From NCBI RefSeq assembly GCF_028290645.1, contig NZ_JAQGJL010000217.1:1-39663 (forward strand): a stretch of 39,663 nucleotides of DNA, read 5' to 3'. Below are positions 9,086-19,549 of the stretch, in pieces. Origin of the DNA: Devosia sp. (lineage in GTDB: Bacteria; Pseudomonadota; Alphaproteobacteria; Rhizobiales; Devosiaceae). The translations under genes were made by a program, and so were the position numbers. Positions within the stretch are counted from its first letter, which is position 1, and each line of letters opens with the position of its first letter. Under the pieces are notes generated by a model. That model searched no databases and had not been told where the DNA came from. It worked only from the letters and a program-made list of their open reading frames with translations.

Positions 9086-9977
9086 GACCCATGTGCTCCT
9101 TATGAGTACCGCCAAGCGGAAAGCCAAATGCCGAGAGTAGGTGAGCGATTTGCCTATCATTCCCATTGAGTGCGTCACTATTCTGCAACCAAAGAGAAAC
9201 CTCCTGCGACCCAGGCCAAACAGAGAGTCTACGCGCCCTCTTTACGCGCCTGAACGTGGCACCGTTGCGCGCGGCCATCCAAAAAAGCCAAAGGTCGTCC
9301 GCTGTGGGGGCAAGGGAGAGAAACATATCGGCATCGACAACTTGGGAGTCGAATGTCCCAGGGGGATAGAGGGCGCCCGCGCCACTCGTGGGGAACAGCA
9401 AGCTGGAAGGTCCGGTCTCCTGTGTCGACAGGTGCCAATCGTCGTAGGGAAGCGGGAGGCCACGTTCATCCAAAACGATGAGGTGTGCGCGATGGCACAC
9501 CACCTCGGGCTCGCCCGTATGATGAGCCTCTACGAGTTCACGTAACCAGTTGGGGCGATAATAGATGTCGTCGTCCGCAGTCGCGATGTAGGCATCAGGA
9601 AAGCCGGTCAGAGCGGGAATAATTTTCTTGTACGATCGATAATCGGGACATGTACGGATTTCCAATCCTAACTGTTTCATTGCAAGGATAGACCTTGGAA
9701 GAGTTACTTGGTCGCCTTCGGCCAGCCACAAGATCACTGCATCAGGTCGCATGGTCTGCGACAGCAAGCACTTAAGCGTTAGCTCAAGTGTCGAGAAGCG
9801 CGGAGGGTACGAGGTTAACGATACGATTAGTCGCGACGGGAGGCTATGCTTCAGCATCCCGCGCACAACCGGGGACATTTTAACTCTGCGATAGATCAAC
9901 CAGTCGGTGAAATGACGCAATGCGATGCGCGCCAAGCGGACACGACTGCGTGCCGCCTTATAGAGAGTGTGGTTCAA
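9075..9977 (-). CDS. Putative glycosyltransferase (GT-A like)
   Basis: 300 residues. The protein has a basic N-terminal segment, then LPSRLIVSLTSYPPRFSTLE, a typical start of a small GT-A-like family, and YIATADDDIYYRPNWLRELV, where the Asp run would be the metal/nucleotide site. It lies between the ABC flippase gene and the methyltransferase gene within the run. I do not recognise a precise donor or acceptor. The C terminus ends with KEHMGRAI, overlapping the methyltransferase start. It is part of the GC-poor cassette. Confidence 0.75.
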   Translation of the reverse strand: MNHTLYKAARSRVRLARIALRHFTDWLIYRRVKMSPVVRGMLKHSLPSRLIVSLTSYPPRFSTLELTLKCLLSQTMRPDAVILWLAEGDQVTLPRSILAMKQLGLEIRTCPDYRSYKKIIPALTGFPDAYIATADDDIYYRPNWLRELVEAHHTGEPEVVCHRAHLIVLDERGLPLPYDDWHLSTQETGPSSLLFPTSGAGALYPPGTFDSQVVDADMFLSLAPTADDLWLFWMAARNGATFRRVKRARRLSVWPGSQEVSLWLQNSDALNGNDRQIAHLLSAFGFPLGGTHKEHMGRAI

Positions 9978-10014
9978 TTTACGGCTCTGCGCGCAAGTTG
10001 ACAGTTTCCCTTGG

Positions 10015-11838
10015 TCATGCGCGGTTCACCATCAGGTCTCGGACTGTGGCCTCCGTTCCGGCGGTCGCCTCGGCGAATACGCTGGTATCAGGGTTCCCCA
10101 ACCTCACCACCTCGTCACACCCCGCCACCGTCGACAGCCGGTGCGCAATAATGAGTATCGTCAAATCCCGGGTCAGGCCGTCGATGGCGCGCATCACGGC
10201 GGCTTCGGTTTCGGTGTCCAGCGCGCTCGTCGCCTCGTCGAACACCAGGACGCTCGCCCGCTTGTAGAGCGCGCGGGCAATGCCGAGGCGTTGGCGTTGG
10301 CCGCCGGAGAGGCGCACGCCGCGTTCGCCGACGAGGCAATCATAACCCTCGGGCAGGGCGGCGATGACTTCGGCGAGCTCGGCGCGGGTCGCCGCCTCGG
10401 TGACGCGGGCGTGGTCGATCTCGGCGGGCGGGATGCCGAAGGCGATGTTTTCGGCGATGCTGGCGTCGGCGAGGTATATCGATTGCGGGACGTGGGCGAT
10501 CTGGGCCTGCCAGGCGGAGCGGTTGGCGTCGGTCAGCTCCACGCCGTCGATCAGGATGCGGCCCGCGGACGGGGTCAGCAGCCCCAGCACCAGGTCCATC
10601 AGCGTGCTCTTGCCACTGCCGGTCTTGCCGACGAAGCCGATGCGGGCGCCGCGGCGGATGACGAGGCTGATATCCTCAAGCGTCGGGCGGGCGCTCTGGG
10701 GGTAAGTGAAGCCGACCTGCTCGAGCACGATGTCGCGCGCAAAGGCCAGCCGTTCGCCGGCGGGCGGGGCGGCGAACTGGGCGGCATCGGGGAGGCGTAG
10801 GACGTCGAGGATGTCGTAGAGCATGCCGCCATTGCTCAGATACTGAGCCCAGCCGGAATAGATGTTCTGCATCAGCGGCACCAGCCGCTGCGCGCCAAGC
10901 GCCAGCGCCCCCAGCAGCGGGATGGCCGAGACCAGCCCCCCATCGCGCAGGCTCAGCACCAGCGCCAGGCCGGCGATGAGCACGAGGCCCAGCCCCTCGA
11001 CGATGAAGCGCGGCGCCTGGCCGACGAAATTGTTCTCGGCCTGCGCCCGGCGCAAGCGCGCCTCGACCTCGGCGAAGCGCTCGACGAACACCGGTTGCGA
11101 GCGATCGAGCAGTACGTCGCGGATGCCGCCGAGGCCCTCGCTTGCCGCCTGCAGCCGCTCGCCCTGGGCCCGCGCGATGATCACGCCGTTGCGCTGCATG
11201 GCCTGGCGTGTGGTTGCGGTGACGAGCAGGTAGATGGCGGCGAAACCAAGGCCGGAGGCCAGCGCCACCACGGGATCGATCAGCAGCAGGCCGGCGAGGA
11301 TGAACACGGCGATGACCGCGGCGCTCACCGCCTGCATCAGCGGCACGAGCAGCTGGCTGCTGACCAGTTGCGCATTGTTGATCACCGCCAGGGTTTGGTT
11401 GCTGTTGAGGGCGGTGTGGTAGGCATAGGGCTGGTGCAGGGTGCGGCTGTAGACCGCGACGCTCAGTTCCCTCGCGACGCCGAAGACGAAGCGCTGGCTG
11501 GCCCAGACCAGCAACAGCCGCACCGCCCCGGCCAGCACCGCCGACAGCGGGAAGGCGACGGCCGTCGCAACGATCAGCTCGATCGGGGTGTCGAGGCCCA
11601 TAGCCGCCAGCGCGCCGCGCAGCGGGCTGTTGGCGAGCACAGCGTCGGGATCGGCGATGATGGTGAGGAACGGCAGGATGGCGCCGATCGAGATCAGTTC
11701 GGCGAGCGCCCCGCAGAGCATCAGCGCCACCATCGGTACGAGCTGGCGCCGGCGCTTTGGCGAAACATGACGGAACATCTCCGCGAGCGCGGTCAGCATC
11801 GAGAGGCGGGTCAGGGGGTGGGGGGTGTGCCGGTTCAC
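10015..11838 (-). CDS. ABC transporter, fused permease-ATPase (PglK/MsbA-like flippase)
   Basis: 607 residues. The N-terminal half holds about six membrane helices (e.g. LMLCGALAELISIGAILPFL, a typical PglK-type first helix). The C-terminal half is a complete nucleotide-binding domain with Walker A GKTGSGKST, the ABC signature VRLSGGQRQRLGIARALY, Walker B VLVFDEATSALD and the switch His in IIAHRLSTV. PglK-type half-transporters dimerise and flip lipid-linked oligosaccharides across the inner membrane. No Wzx is visible in the window, so this is the best flippase candidate. The start is GTG 11838, 10 bases after the tviB-like stop; an internal ATG 39 bases downstream is possible. GC is high again, marking the edge of the cassette. 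Confidence 0.87.
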   Translation of the reverse strand: MNRHTPHPLTRLSMLTALAEMFRHVSPKRRRQLVPMVALMLCGALAELISIGAILPFLTIIADPDAVLANSPLRGALAAMGLDTPIELIVATAVAFPLSAVLAGAVRLLLVWASQRFVFGVARELSVAVYSRTLHQPYAYHTALNSNQTLAVINNAQLVSSQLLVPLMQAVSAAVIAVFILAGLLLIDPVVALASGLGFAAIYLLVTATTRQAMQRNGVIIARAQGERLQAASEGLGGIRDVLLDRSQPVFVERFAEVEARLRRAQAENNFVGQAPRFIVEGLGLVLIAGLALVLSLRDGGLVSAIPLLGALALGAQRLVPLMQNIYSGWAQYLSNGGMLYDILDVLRLPDAAQFAAPPAGERLAFARDIVLEQVGFTYPQSARPTLEDISLVIRRGARIGFVGKTGSGKSTLMDLVLGLLTPSAGRILIDGVELTDANRSAWQAQIAHVPQSIYLADASIAENIAFGIPPAEIDHARVTEAATRAELAEVIAALPEGYDCLVGERGVRLSGGQRQRLGIARALYKRASVLVFDEATSALDTETEAAVMRAIDGLTRDLTILIIAHRLSTVAGCDEVVRLGNPDTSVFAEATAGTEATVRDLMVNRA

Positions 11839-11848
11839 GGGAGGCTCA

Positions 11849-13123
<1,275 letters not shown>

Positions 13124-13265
13124 GAAGGAGATGCCGCCGCGAACAGGTCTCGATGAACAACCGTGCAGGGCAGGACTGCATGGCACACGGCGGAAACAGA
13201 AGCGGCCTGCGGGGTCACTGTCCCATCAGGACAACACAATACCGGTACCGCTCTCCGTTCTCCTG

Positions 13266-14600
13266 TCACCGCGAACCGTGCCCCGTCAAAACGGTTCGAA
13301 CCGTGCGCATGAGGATCAAAATGTCCAGCCATGGCGAGAAATTCTTGATGTAGTAGAAGTCGTAGTGGAGCTTCTCGAGGGTCTGGTCGACGGCCGTAAC
13401 ATGTCCCTGGTTGACCTGCGCCCAGCCGGAGATTCCCGGCCGAACGATATGGCGGTACCTGTAGAATGGCAGCTCTTGCTCATACCATTGCGACAGCGGG
13501 ACCGCCTCCGGCCGGGGGCCGATCCAGCTCATCTCACCCTTCAGCACGTTGACCACTTGCGGCAGCTCGTCGAGCCGCGTGCGCCGCAGGAATTTTCCGA
13601 GGCGCGTGATACGGGGGTCTGCGTCCCTGGTGATCGCAGATTCGAGTGTGTCGTCGGCGCGGGCATTTTCACGCATGGTGCGGAATTTCACCACCTCGAA
13701 CGGCCGGCCGCGAAAGCCGATCCGGGTCTGGCGGAAGAGGGCAGGGCCTTTGGAATCGAGCCTGATGGCGATGCCGATGCCCACGAGAATTGGGAACGAG
13801 ACTGTCAGGAGGACAAACGCCAGCAGCCAGTCCGCCGCCTGCTTGACCTTGAGGTAGTTGGCGTCGGGGTTGAGGGACCCGAGCGTATTTTCGGACAGAT
13901 GTGCGATCTCTACCCGGCCGGTGAGCGATTCCTGCAACTGCTTTACGTGAAACACCCTGATTCCCGAAAGCGCGCATTGCGTGATGAAGCGCTCCCAGGG
14001 GGCAGCGAGGTCCTCTCGCAAATCGGCGACCACTCCACTGATGGGGATGTTGGGAAGCGCCGGTTCATGAAGGTCGGTCCACAGTACGCGCTCGATCGCC
14101 GAGAGCCGTTCGACAGCCCCGCCAGGCACTACCGCGAAATGGGGAGGCCGGTACTGGCGGGCTACGGACTGGGCGAAGAAGATCCAGATTACCGAAAGGA
14201 CCAGGCTAGAAGGAAACAGGTAGCGATTGTACTCGATGCGCGCGAACAGCAACACGGCCAGCACAACAAGGAAGCTGATCAAAAGCACCGGAACCAGATA
14301 ATAGGTCTGGCGTACCCCGGGCAGCGATGAAAGCTGCCTCAGCACCATCAAAGCTGCCAGGATGGCGAAGCTCGATGCGACGATGGTGTTGATCTGCTGC
14401 GCGAGCAGCCAGCCGTTCAGGTCGAGGCCCCAGCGCAGAAACACCGGAAGCAACACCGCGAAGATGAAGGCGCCGATGAACTGGTAGCGTAGCCGGCCGA
14501 ACTCGCCGAGCCAGGTCTCCGGCCCCGCCACAGCTCCGGAGGGCCGCCACCCGGCCAAGCCAATTGAGGAATCGCGATCTCCGCCCAACCGCCGCACCAC
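13266..14600 (-). CDS. Polyprenyl-phosphate sugar-1-phosphate transferase (WcaJ/ExoY type)
   Basis: 444 residues, the usual size for the long PNPT class. About five N-terminal membrane helices precede a CoA-binding-like region. The C-terminal catalytic domain begins near residue 255 (KQAADWLLAFVLLTVSFPIL) and carries ALFRQTRIGFRGRPFEVVKF, LRRTRLDELPQVVNVLKGEM, WIGPRPE and RPGISGWAQVNQG. It starts repeat-unit synthesis by placing the first sugar phosphate on undecaprenyl phosphate. The start is GTG 14600 (with the next codon also GTG). It is separated from both neighbours by 140-170 base gaps, so it may have its own promoter. Confidence 0.9.
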   Translation of the reverse strand: MVRRLGGDRDSSIGLAGWRPSGAVAGPETWLGEFGRLRYQFIGAFIFAVLLPVFLRWGLDLNGWLLAQQINTIVASSFAILAALMVLRQLSSLPGVRQTYYLVPVLLISFLVVLAVLLFARIEYNRYLFPSSLVLSVIWIFFAQSVARQYRPPHFAVVPGGAVERLSAIERVLWTDLHEPALPNIPISGVVADLREDLAAPWERFITQCALSGIRVFHVKQLQESLTGRVEIAHLSENTLGSLNPDANYLKVKQAADWLLAFVLLTVSFPILVGIGIAIRLDSKGPALFRQTRIGFRGRPFEVVKFRTMRENARADDTLESAITRDADPRITRLGKFLRRTRLDELPQVVNVLKGEMSWIGPRPEAVPLSQWYEQELPFYRYRHIVRPGISGWAQVNQGHVTAVDQTLEKLHYDFYYIKNFSPWLDILILMRTVRTVLTGHGSR

Positions 14601-14767
14601 TAAATGCTAAATGTCACTTTAAGAAATTGCGACATGACGCCCGGAGACGTGGATTCGCAGCACATCGTCGCCAATCTAACTGATCTAACCTTGATTTGCA
14701 CAGTCCATAGTTAGGTTGGACCATAACTGTTTGCCGCGGAACGATCCGGATCCGCGGGGGTCAGGTG
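14601..14767. promoter_or_regulatory. Spacer with hairpin, possible promoter/terminator
   Basis: This 167-base gap breaks the minus-strand run. Positions 14734-14757 form an inverted repeat CCGCGGA / TCCGCGG with a 10-base spacer that itself contains the palindrome GATCCGGATC. It lies 11 bases past the stop of the O-antigen-ligase-like gene and could terminate it, although no T-run follows. The AT-richer part next to 14600 could hold a promoter for the sugar transferase, but no convincing -35/-10 pair is seen. Confidence 0.35.
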
Positions 14768-15991
14768 CTATCTGTCGGTTGGGGCGGACGGCGGCCTCTG
14801 CCAGATGGGGGAGAACACGATCGCGTTCAGCAAGGCGAAGACCAGCGCCATCGCCATGGTGCGCAGCGGGTAATCCACCAGCGAGTGGATGAGAAGGAAC
14901 ACGAGGCCGCAGAAGGCCGCCCGCTGCAGCAGCGCGGCCATTCCGGTAAACGCAGCTCTGGCCAATAGCGCGAAATAGCAAAGGAGTGCCGCAAGCGCGG
15001 GCAATCCGCCTTCCATTACCAGTTCGAGGTATTCGTTGTGCGCGTGATTGACGAAGCTCGCGGTGATGTCTGCCTCTTCCTCGAATGCGGGATACACAAT
15101 CTCGAAGGTGCCAAATCCCGACCCTAACGGCAGGTGCCCGATCGTACCCTCGACCGAGTTCCGCCAGATCCCGGTGCGGTCCAGGGGATTGTCGGGATCA
15201 ATCTCGAGTACGTTGTTGGGGTTGGTGGCGAGGACGAGCGCGCCGACCACCGCAGCGCCGAGCAGAAGGCCCCGGAACGCGGGCCTCATGTTGGCGATCA
15301 TGGCGTAGGAGGCGGCGGCGCATCCCAGCGACAGGAAGGCGCCGGCAACCGACCGGGTGGCGAATCCCACGAAGACCATCAAAGCGACGACAGCCAAGGA
15401 CAGAACCGGGCGCCGGATGGCGACAAACTGGTAAACGACGAAGGGGATGCCGACAAACAGCAGCGCGGCAAAATGGTTCTGGTTTGCGAAAAAGCCGGCT
15501 GCGGTCGGGTAGGGCAGGAACCCTCCGAGGATGGATGAGCTCGCCGCAAACTGGACCAGTGCGAACGCCATGTTGACGATCAGCCCGAGCAGGAAGAAGG
15601 CGAGGAGCCGGTTGAACTCATCCTCGTCGAGTCGCCCAAGGACCAGGAAGAAGGTGGCGACCGGCCAAAAGAACAGCAACGTCTCGAAGGTTCGGTTCCA
15701 ATCGGCCGTCAGTGCCAGCGGCGCGCGCCCGATGTCGCCGCTGATGACGGGACCACCAAGTAGGGCGGTGATGGGAAGGAGCTGGACGGTGAGGAGGATG
15801 CCCGCCGCTCCGAGCAGGGCCAGCACCGGCCCGGAATAGTTCCGGTCCGAGCCCGACTGCCCGAGGAGCAGAAGCAGCGGAAGGCAGAGGAGCTGGAGGG
15901 TAAACGTCGTCGGCAGACCGGCGACGGAACTGCCGCCGATGACAAGCGCGAGGAGCAGGACGAGACCGAGGAGCGTCGAGCGGAAATCCAT
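14768..15991 (-). CDS. O-antigen ligase/Wzy-like membrane protein
   Basis: 407 residues with about ten to twelve membrane helices. The large periplasmic loop near residues 285-325 ends in FVNHAHNEYLELVMEGGLPA, the signature of the WaaL/Wzy superfamily in which the His and Glu are conserved. In an EPS locus such proteins act as the polymerase or as a ligase for the finished chain. It directly follows the TPR-like gene (24-base gap) and ends before the 167-base spacer. An EpsG-type polymerase is also present downstream, so this one might be a ligase or serve a different polymer. Confidence 0.87.
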   Translation of the reverse strand: MDFRSTLLGLVLLLALVIGGSSVAGLPTTFTLQLLCLPLLLLLGQSGSDRNYSGPVLALLGAAGILLTVQLLPITALLGGPVISGDIGRAPLALTADWNRTFETLLFFWPVATFFLVLGRLDEDEFNRLLAFFLLGLIVNMAFALVQFAASSSILGGFLPYPTAAGFFANQNHFAALLFVGIPFVVYQFVAIRRPVLSLAVVALMVFVGFATRSVAGAFLSLGCAAASYAMIANMRPAFRGLLLGAAVVGALVLATNPNNVLEIDPDNPLDRTGIWRNSVEGTIGHLPLGSGFGTFEIVYPAFEEEADITASFVNHAHNEYLELVMEGGLPALAALLCYFALLARAAFTGMAALLQRAAFCGLVFLLIHSLVDYPLRTMAMALVFALLNAIVFSPIWQRPPSAPTDR

Positions 15992-16014
15992 CCGCTGCGC
16001 CCTGCCTCTGCCTC

Positions 16015-17283
16015 TCAGAGACGACTGATGCGCAGCGCCCGGAATGTCACCTCTCCCCTGTAGCGAGCACGCCAGCTGTCTGTCTTGGTGTCGGTTTCGA
16101 TCGATACCTGCTGCAGTGCGCAGGCGTCACCGGGAAGTTCGAACTCGGCGGACACGCTCCGCGGGCCGTAGCTCCCCTCGGGCACCTCAAGCTCGACGAG
16201 CGGCGAGCGCGCTCCCGAACAGGCAAGGCGCCAGTAGAGACCCTTGGGCGCTTCGAGACCGACGGCGGCTATATCGGCCTCGAGCCGATAGGCGCCCGGC
16301 GGCAAGCGCAAGCGCTGCGTCACGGTACCCAGGCGGGCGGGACTGTCGAGAAACCTCATTCGCAAGCCGCCGCCGGCAAGCGGCAGGGTGACTTCGGCGG
16401 CGCCGTTCGACTTGGCGTGCCAGCCGAAATAGCTCGCGGTAGCGCCGGTGACAAAGGCCGGGTCATAGATGTAGCCGGCCCGCGCCCGCGCCTCCGGGCC
16501 CAGAGTTGAGAGAAACAGGGAGTGGGCAGCGCCGATGGCGTTCGCATCGGCAAGGGCGGCGACCACCAGATTGACTTCGGCCTTGCGTCGGACGTCGGCA
16601 GCCTCTCCTTCGGTTGTCAGCAGGTCCCGCGCGAACGCCAGGCCGTTGCCGTTCTTCACGAGTTCCCGCAAGGCGCCGGTCCGCCACGGGGGTGAATCGG
16701 CGAGCATGGCTGCAAGCGCGTTCCGGCCGGCATCGGACGCCGAGGCCGCAACGACGACCGGCAGCACCCGGGGCCCGTATTCGGGCCAGCGGCGGAGGAT
16801 CGCATCGGTGAAGCTCAGGGCTGCCGCGATGTTGCTGTTCGCGAGCGCCCTGTCAGTGAGACTGAGCAGCGCATGGATTTCCGTCCTTGAGTGCTTGAGC
16901 GCCACTTCATAGAGCCGCGTTGCCGCCTGCGTTTCCCCCTGCCGCTCGAGCACGGCGCCCAGCAGGCTGTAGCCCCGCGCATCGCCGGAGGCATGGGAGA
17001 TGAGGTCGCCGGCGGAGCTCCGGGCTGCATCGAGGTCGGGGTCGTCCGCGTTCAGGGCGCCCACGAGGGCGTTGACTCGCGCCTCCGTGTTGAACGGATT
17101 GAGCGACAGCGCGAGAGCCGGATCCTGAACTTCGAGCAGGTGGCTAGCTCCGCTCAAGCAGAGGGCGAACATGCCGGCGATAGAGATGAGCCACAGAATC
17201 ACGCCACTTGCCGGCAGGCCTCGTTGGCTCAACTTTGCCCCCGTGTTCGATCCTCGAAGTCTCCGCCTCGCCCTCCGCGCCAT
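16015..17283 (-). CDS. Membrane-anchored TPR-like protein of the EPS locus, unknown function
   Basis: 422 residues. The basic N terminus is followed by one hydrophobic helix (GVILWLISIAGMFALCLSGA), giving a periplasmic protein anchored in the inner membrane. Residues of about 70-260 are Ala/Leu-rich paired helices (e.g. GYSLLGAVLERQGETQAATR) resembling tetratricopeptide repeats. The last 150 residues are rich in beta-type sequence (PPGAYRLEADIAAVG, RYRGEVTFRALRISRL) and may form a carbohydrate-binding-like sandwich. ATG 17283 overlaps the upstream kinase gene by 140 bases. A GTG at 17202 would keep the membrane helix and shorten the overlap to 59 bases, so the start is uncertain. A scaffold role in secretion is inferred from context. 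Confidence 0.65.
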   Translation of the reverse strand: MARRARRRLRGSNTGAKLSQRGLPASGVILWLISIAGMFALCLSGASHLLEVQDPALALSLNPFNTEARVNALVGALNADDPDLDAARSSAGDLISHASGDARGYSLLGAVLERQGETQAATRLYEVALKHSRTEIHALLSLTDRALANSNIAAALSFTDAILRRWPEYGPRVLPVVVAASASDAGRNALAAMLADSPPWRTGALRELVKNGNGLAFARDLLTTEGEAADVRRKAEVNLVVAALADANAIGAAHSLFLSTLGPEARARAGYIYDPAFVTGATASYFGWHAKSNGAAEVTLPLAGGGLRMRFLDSPARLGTVTQRLRLPPGAYRLEADIAAVGLEAPKGLYWRLACSGARSPLVELEVPEGSYGPRSVSAEFELPGDACALQQVSIETDTKTDSWRARYRGEVTFRALRISRL

Positions 17284-19519
17284 AGGAGTAGTATCCCTGG
17301 TACATGTAGCGGTGCGAGTGGCCGTACTCGATGCGCCCGAGGTCGAGCTTTGCCAGCACCGACCCGACGATGTGGCCGCCCGCCGAGTGAAGGCGCTTGA
17401 GCGCGGCGCGCGCCGACTTGCGAGGCGTCTGGTGGGCCGCGACGACGAGCATCGATGCCTCGGACATCCGCGACAGGATGAGCGCGTCCGAAAGCCCCAT
17501 TACCGGCGGACCATCGAGAATCACCAGGGAGTAAGCCTTGGAACAGGCGCGCAGCACCGCCCCCATGCGCGCCGAGGACAACAGGTCCGCGGGATTGGGA
17601 ACCATCGGACCGGTGGCGAGGAAGCTGAGGTTCGGATGGGTTACCGAGGGGTGGAACAGCCGCTGGATGTCCTCCGGCGCCACCGAGTTGGTGAGCAGGT
17701 TCGTGAGGCCCATGGTGTTGTCGGTCTTGAATACCCGATGCAGGCTCGGCCGGCGCAAATCGCAATCGATGATCAGCACCCGGCTGCCGATTGCCGCAAA
17801 CTCCTCGGCCAGCTTATGGGCGCTGGTCGACTTGGTTTCCCCGGGCTCGGAGCTGGTGATCAGCAGCGTATGCGGGGCGCCGTCGGCACTGGAGAATTGC
17901 AGGGACGTACGAAGCGATCGGTAGGCCTCCGAGAGCGTCGAACGCGGGTCGGCGAGCCCGTCGGCCAGCTTCTCGCCCTCGGCATTGGGGATGATGCCGA
18001 GCACCGGAAGCTTGAGTTCGGATTCCAGCTGGTCGGGAGCGCTGAACTTGTTGTTGAGCAGTTCCAGGACGTAGATGATCGCGACGCCGAGCGCGGCGGC
18101 GGCACCGAGGAACAGCAGCAGGTTGCGCAGCAAGCTCGGCTCGAACGGCTGCTTGGGCGTCACCGCGCTCTCGATGACGTCGACATTGGTGCGGCGCAGG
18201 TCGGAAACCACGCCAAGACCGTTCCGCTTGTCGATGAGGGTCTGATACTGCGCGCGATTGGATTCCACCTCGCGATTGAGGATGGTGTACTGAATGTTCT
18301 TGTCGCGGAAGGCGACCTGTTCGGCCTCGAGCTCGGACAGTTTCTGCTTGAGATCCGCTTCCTCCTGGACGGCGGCCTCATTGCTCAGGCGGATCGAGCC
18401 GGCGATTGCATCCACGCCGTTCTGCAGCTGGCGCTGCATTTCGGCGATCTGCGCCGATAGCCGCTGCATGTCGGGGAAGCCGGGCTTGAACGTGCCGAGC
18501 TTCTGCTGGTACTCGGCCTTCAGTTCCGCGATCTTGCCCTGAACCGACTGGATGGCCTCGCTGTCGAGGACTTCCTTGAGCTGGGCGGCGTCGCCCTGTT
18601 CGATCTGCCGAACCAGCCGTTCGGTTTCGAGTCGCTTCTGGACTGCGGTGGCGAGGGCGGTATTGATGGCGCTGATGCTGGCGGTGATCAAGGCGCCGTC
18701 TTCGCCGGCTCCCCCCAGCTGCTGGTCCTTGGAGTAGGCGACGAGCGCCGCCTCCGACTCCTCGAGGCGGCTCTTGGCGTCCGCCAGCTGTTCGTCGATG
18801 AATTCGCGGGCCAGGTCCGACGTCTCGATGGTCTGGTCGACCTGCTGGTCCATGTAGCTGCGCACGATCTGGTCGGTGATCTGGCGCGCCATCTGCGGGC
18901 TCTGGCTGGCGAAGCGCACTTCGAGCAGGCTGGTGCCGCGCAGCAGGGTGACGGTGAGCTCCTTGAGCACGAGTTCGATGGCCCGCTCGTCCCGCTCCTC
19001 GGCGGTAAGATCGCCGAGCTGGGACTGGCCGGCACTGCCGAAAACCCGGGACACGATGTTGCCGAGGGAAAAGTCCGGCTGCGGATTGAGGAACTCGCCG
19101 TCATTGGCGAGATTCAGTTCGACGACGACACGGCGCGCCAGGTCCCGGCTCTTCAACTTCTCCTTGGCGGTCTCGAAGGTGCGAAGGTCGTTCGACTGCG
19201 CCACCACGTCCATGTCTTCGAGAATACGCGCCGTCGGGACCATGATCTCGATCCGGGCGGTGGCTGCGTATTTCGGCGACTGCATCAGCGTCGTCACGAC
19301 CCCGAGAACGAGGCCGACGGCCAGCAGGGTGGCCAGCAGCCAGCGGTAGCGAACGGCGAGCCACAACAGCTTGAGCGGGTCGAAGGGCTCGGCGGCATCA
19401 TCCTCGAACGGCGCACCATAGGCATCCCAGCCGGGCGCGGCGTAACCGGGAGCCGCCGGCAGGGCAGCGCCCGCTCCCGCGCCGCGCCAGGGCAGCTGTC
19501 TGTCATTGCGGTCCAGCAT
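17144..19519 (-). CDS. Wzc-type polysaccharide co-polymerase fused to tyrosine kinase
   Basis: 791 residues in one chain: a cytoplasmic Pro/Ala-rich N-tail, a first membrane helix (RWLLATLLAVGLVLGVVTTL), a Wzz domain, a long periplasmic coiled coil (about residues 220-440, with a GNVR-like end), a second membrane helix (LLRNLLLFLGAAAALGVAII) and a C-terminal BY-kinase domain. The kinase has SSEPGETKST (Lys563) as Walker A, LIIDCDLRRPSL as Walker A' and LVILDGPPVMGL as Walker B. The C-terminal tail holds a tyrosine cluster (EYGHSHRYMYQGYYSYG) for autophosphorylation. The Walker A loop has Thr where family members normally have Gly before Lys. The gene follows the Wza-like exporter by 30 bases. 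It should control chain length together with the CpsB-like phosphatase. Confidence 0.92.
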   Translation of the reverse strand: MLDRNDRQLPWRGAGAGAALPAAPGYAAPGWDAYGAPFEDDAAEPFDPLKLLWLAVRYRWLLATLLAVGLVLGVVTTLMQSPKYAATARIEIMVPTARILEDMDVVAQSNDLRTFETAKEKLKSRDLARRVVVELNLANDGEFLNPQPDFSLGNIVSRVFGSAGQSQLGDLTAEERDERAIELVLKELTVTLLRGTSLLEVRFASQSPQMARQITDQIVRSYMDQQVDQTIETSDLAREFIDEQLADAKSRLEESEAALVAYSKDQQLGGAGEDGALITASISAINTALATAVQKRLETERLVRQIEQGDAAQLKEVLDSEAIQSVQGKIAELKAEYQQKLGTFKPGFPDMQRLSAQIAEMQRQLQNGVDAIAGSIRLSNEAAVQEEADLKQKLSELEAEQVAFRDKNIQYTILNREVESNRAQYQTLIDKRNGLGVVSDLRRTNVDVIESAVTPKQPFEPSLLRNLLLFLGAAAALGVAIIYVLELLNNKFSAPDQLESELKLPVLGIIPNAEGEKLADGLADPRSTLSEAYRSLRTSLQFSSADGAPHTLLITSSEPGETKSTSAHKLAEEFAAIGSRVLIIDCDLRRPSLHRVFKTDNTMGLTNLLTNSVAPEDIQRLFHPSVTHPNLSFLATGPMVPNPADLLSSARMGAVLRACSKAYSLVILDGPPVMGLSDALILSRMSEASMLVVAAHQTPRKSARAALKRLHSAGGHIVGSVLAKLDLGRIEYGHSHRYMYQGYYSYGAEGEAETSRIEHGGKVEPTRPAGKWRDSVAHLYRRHVRPLLERS

Positions 19520-19549
19520 CGATCGTCCCCATCCCGGCCGGCACCCCGG

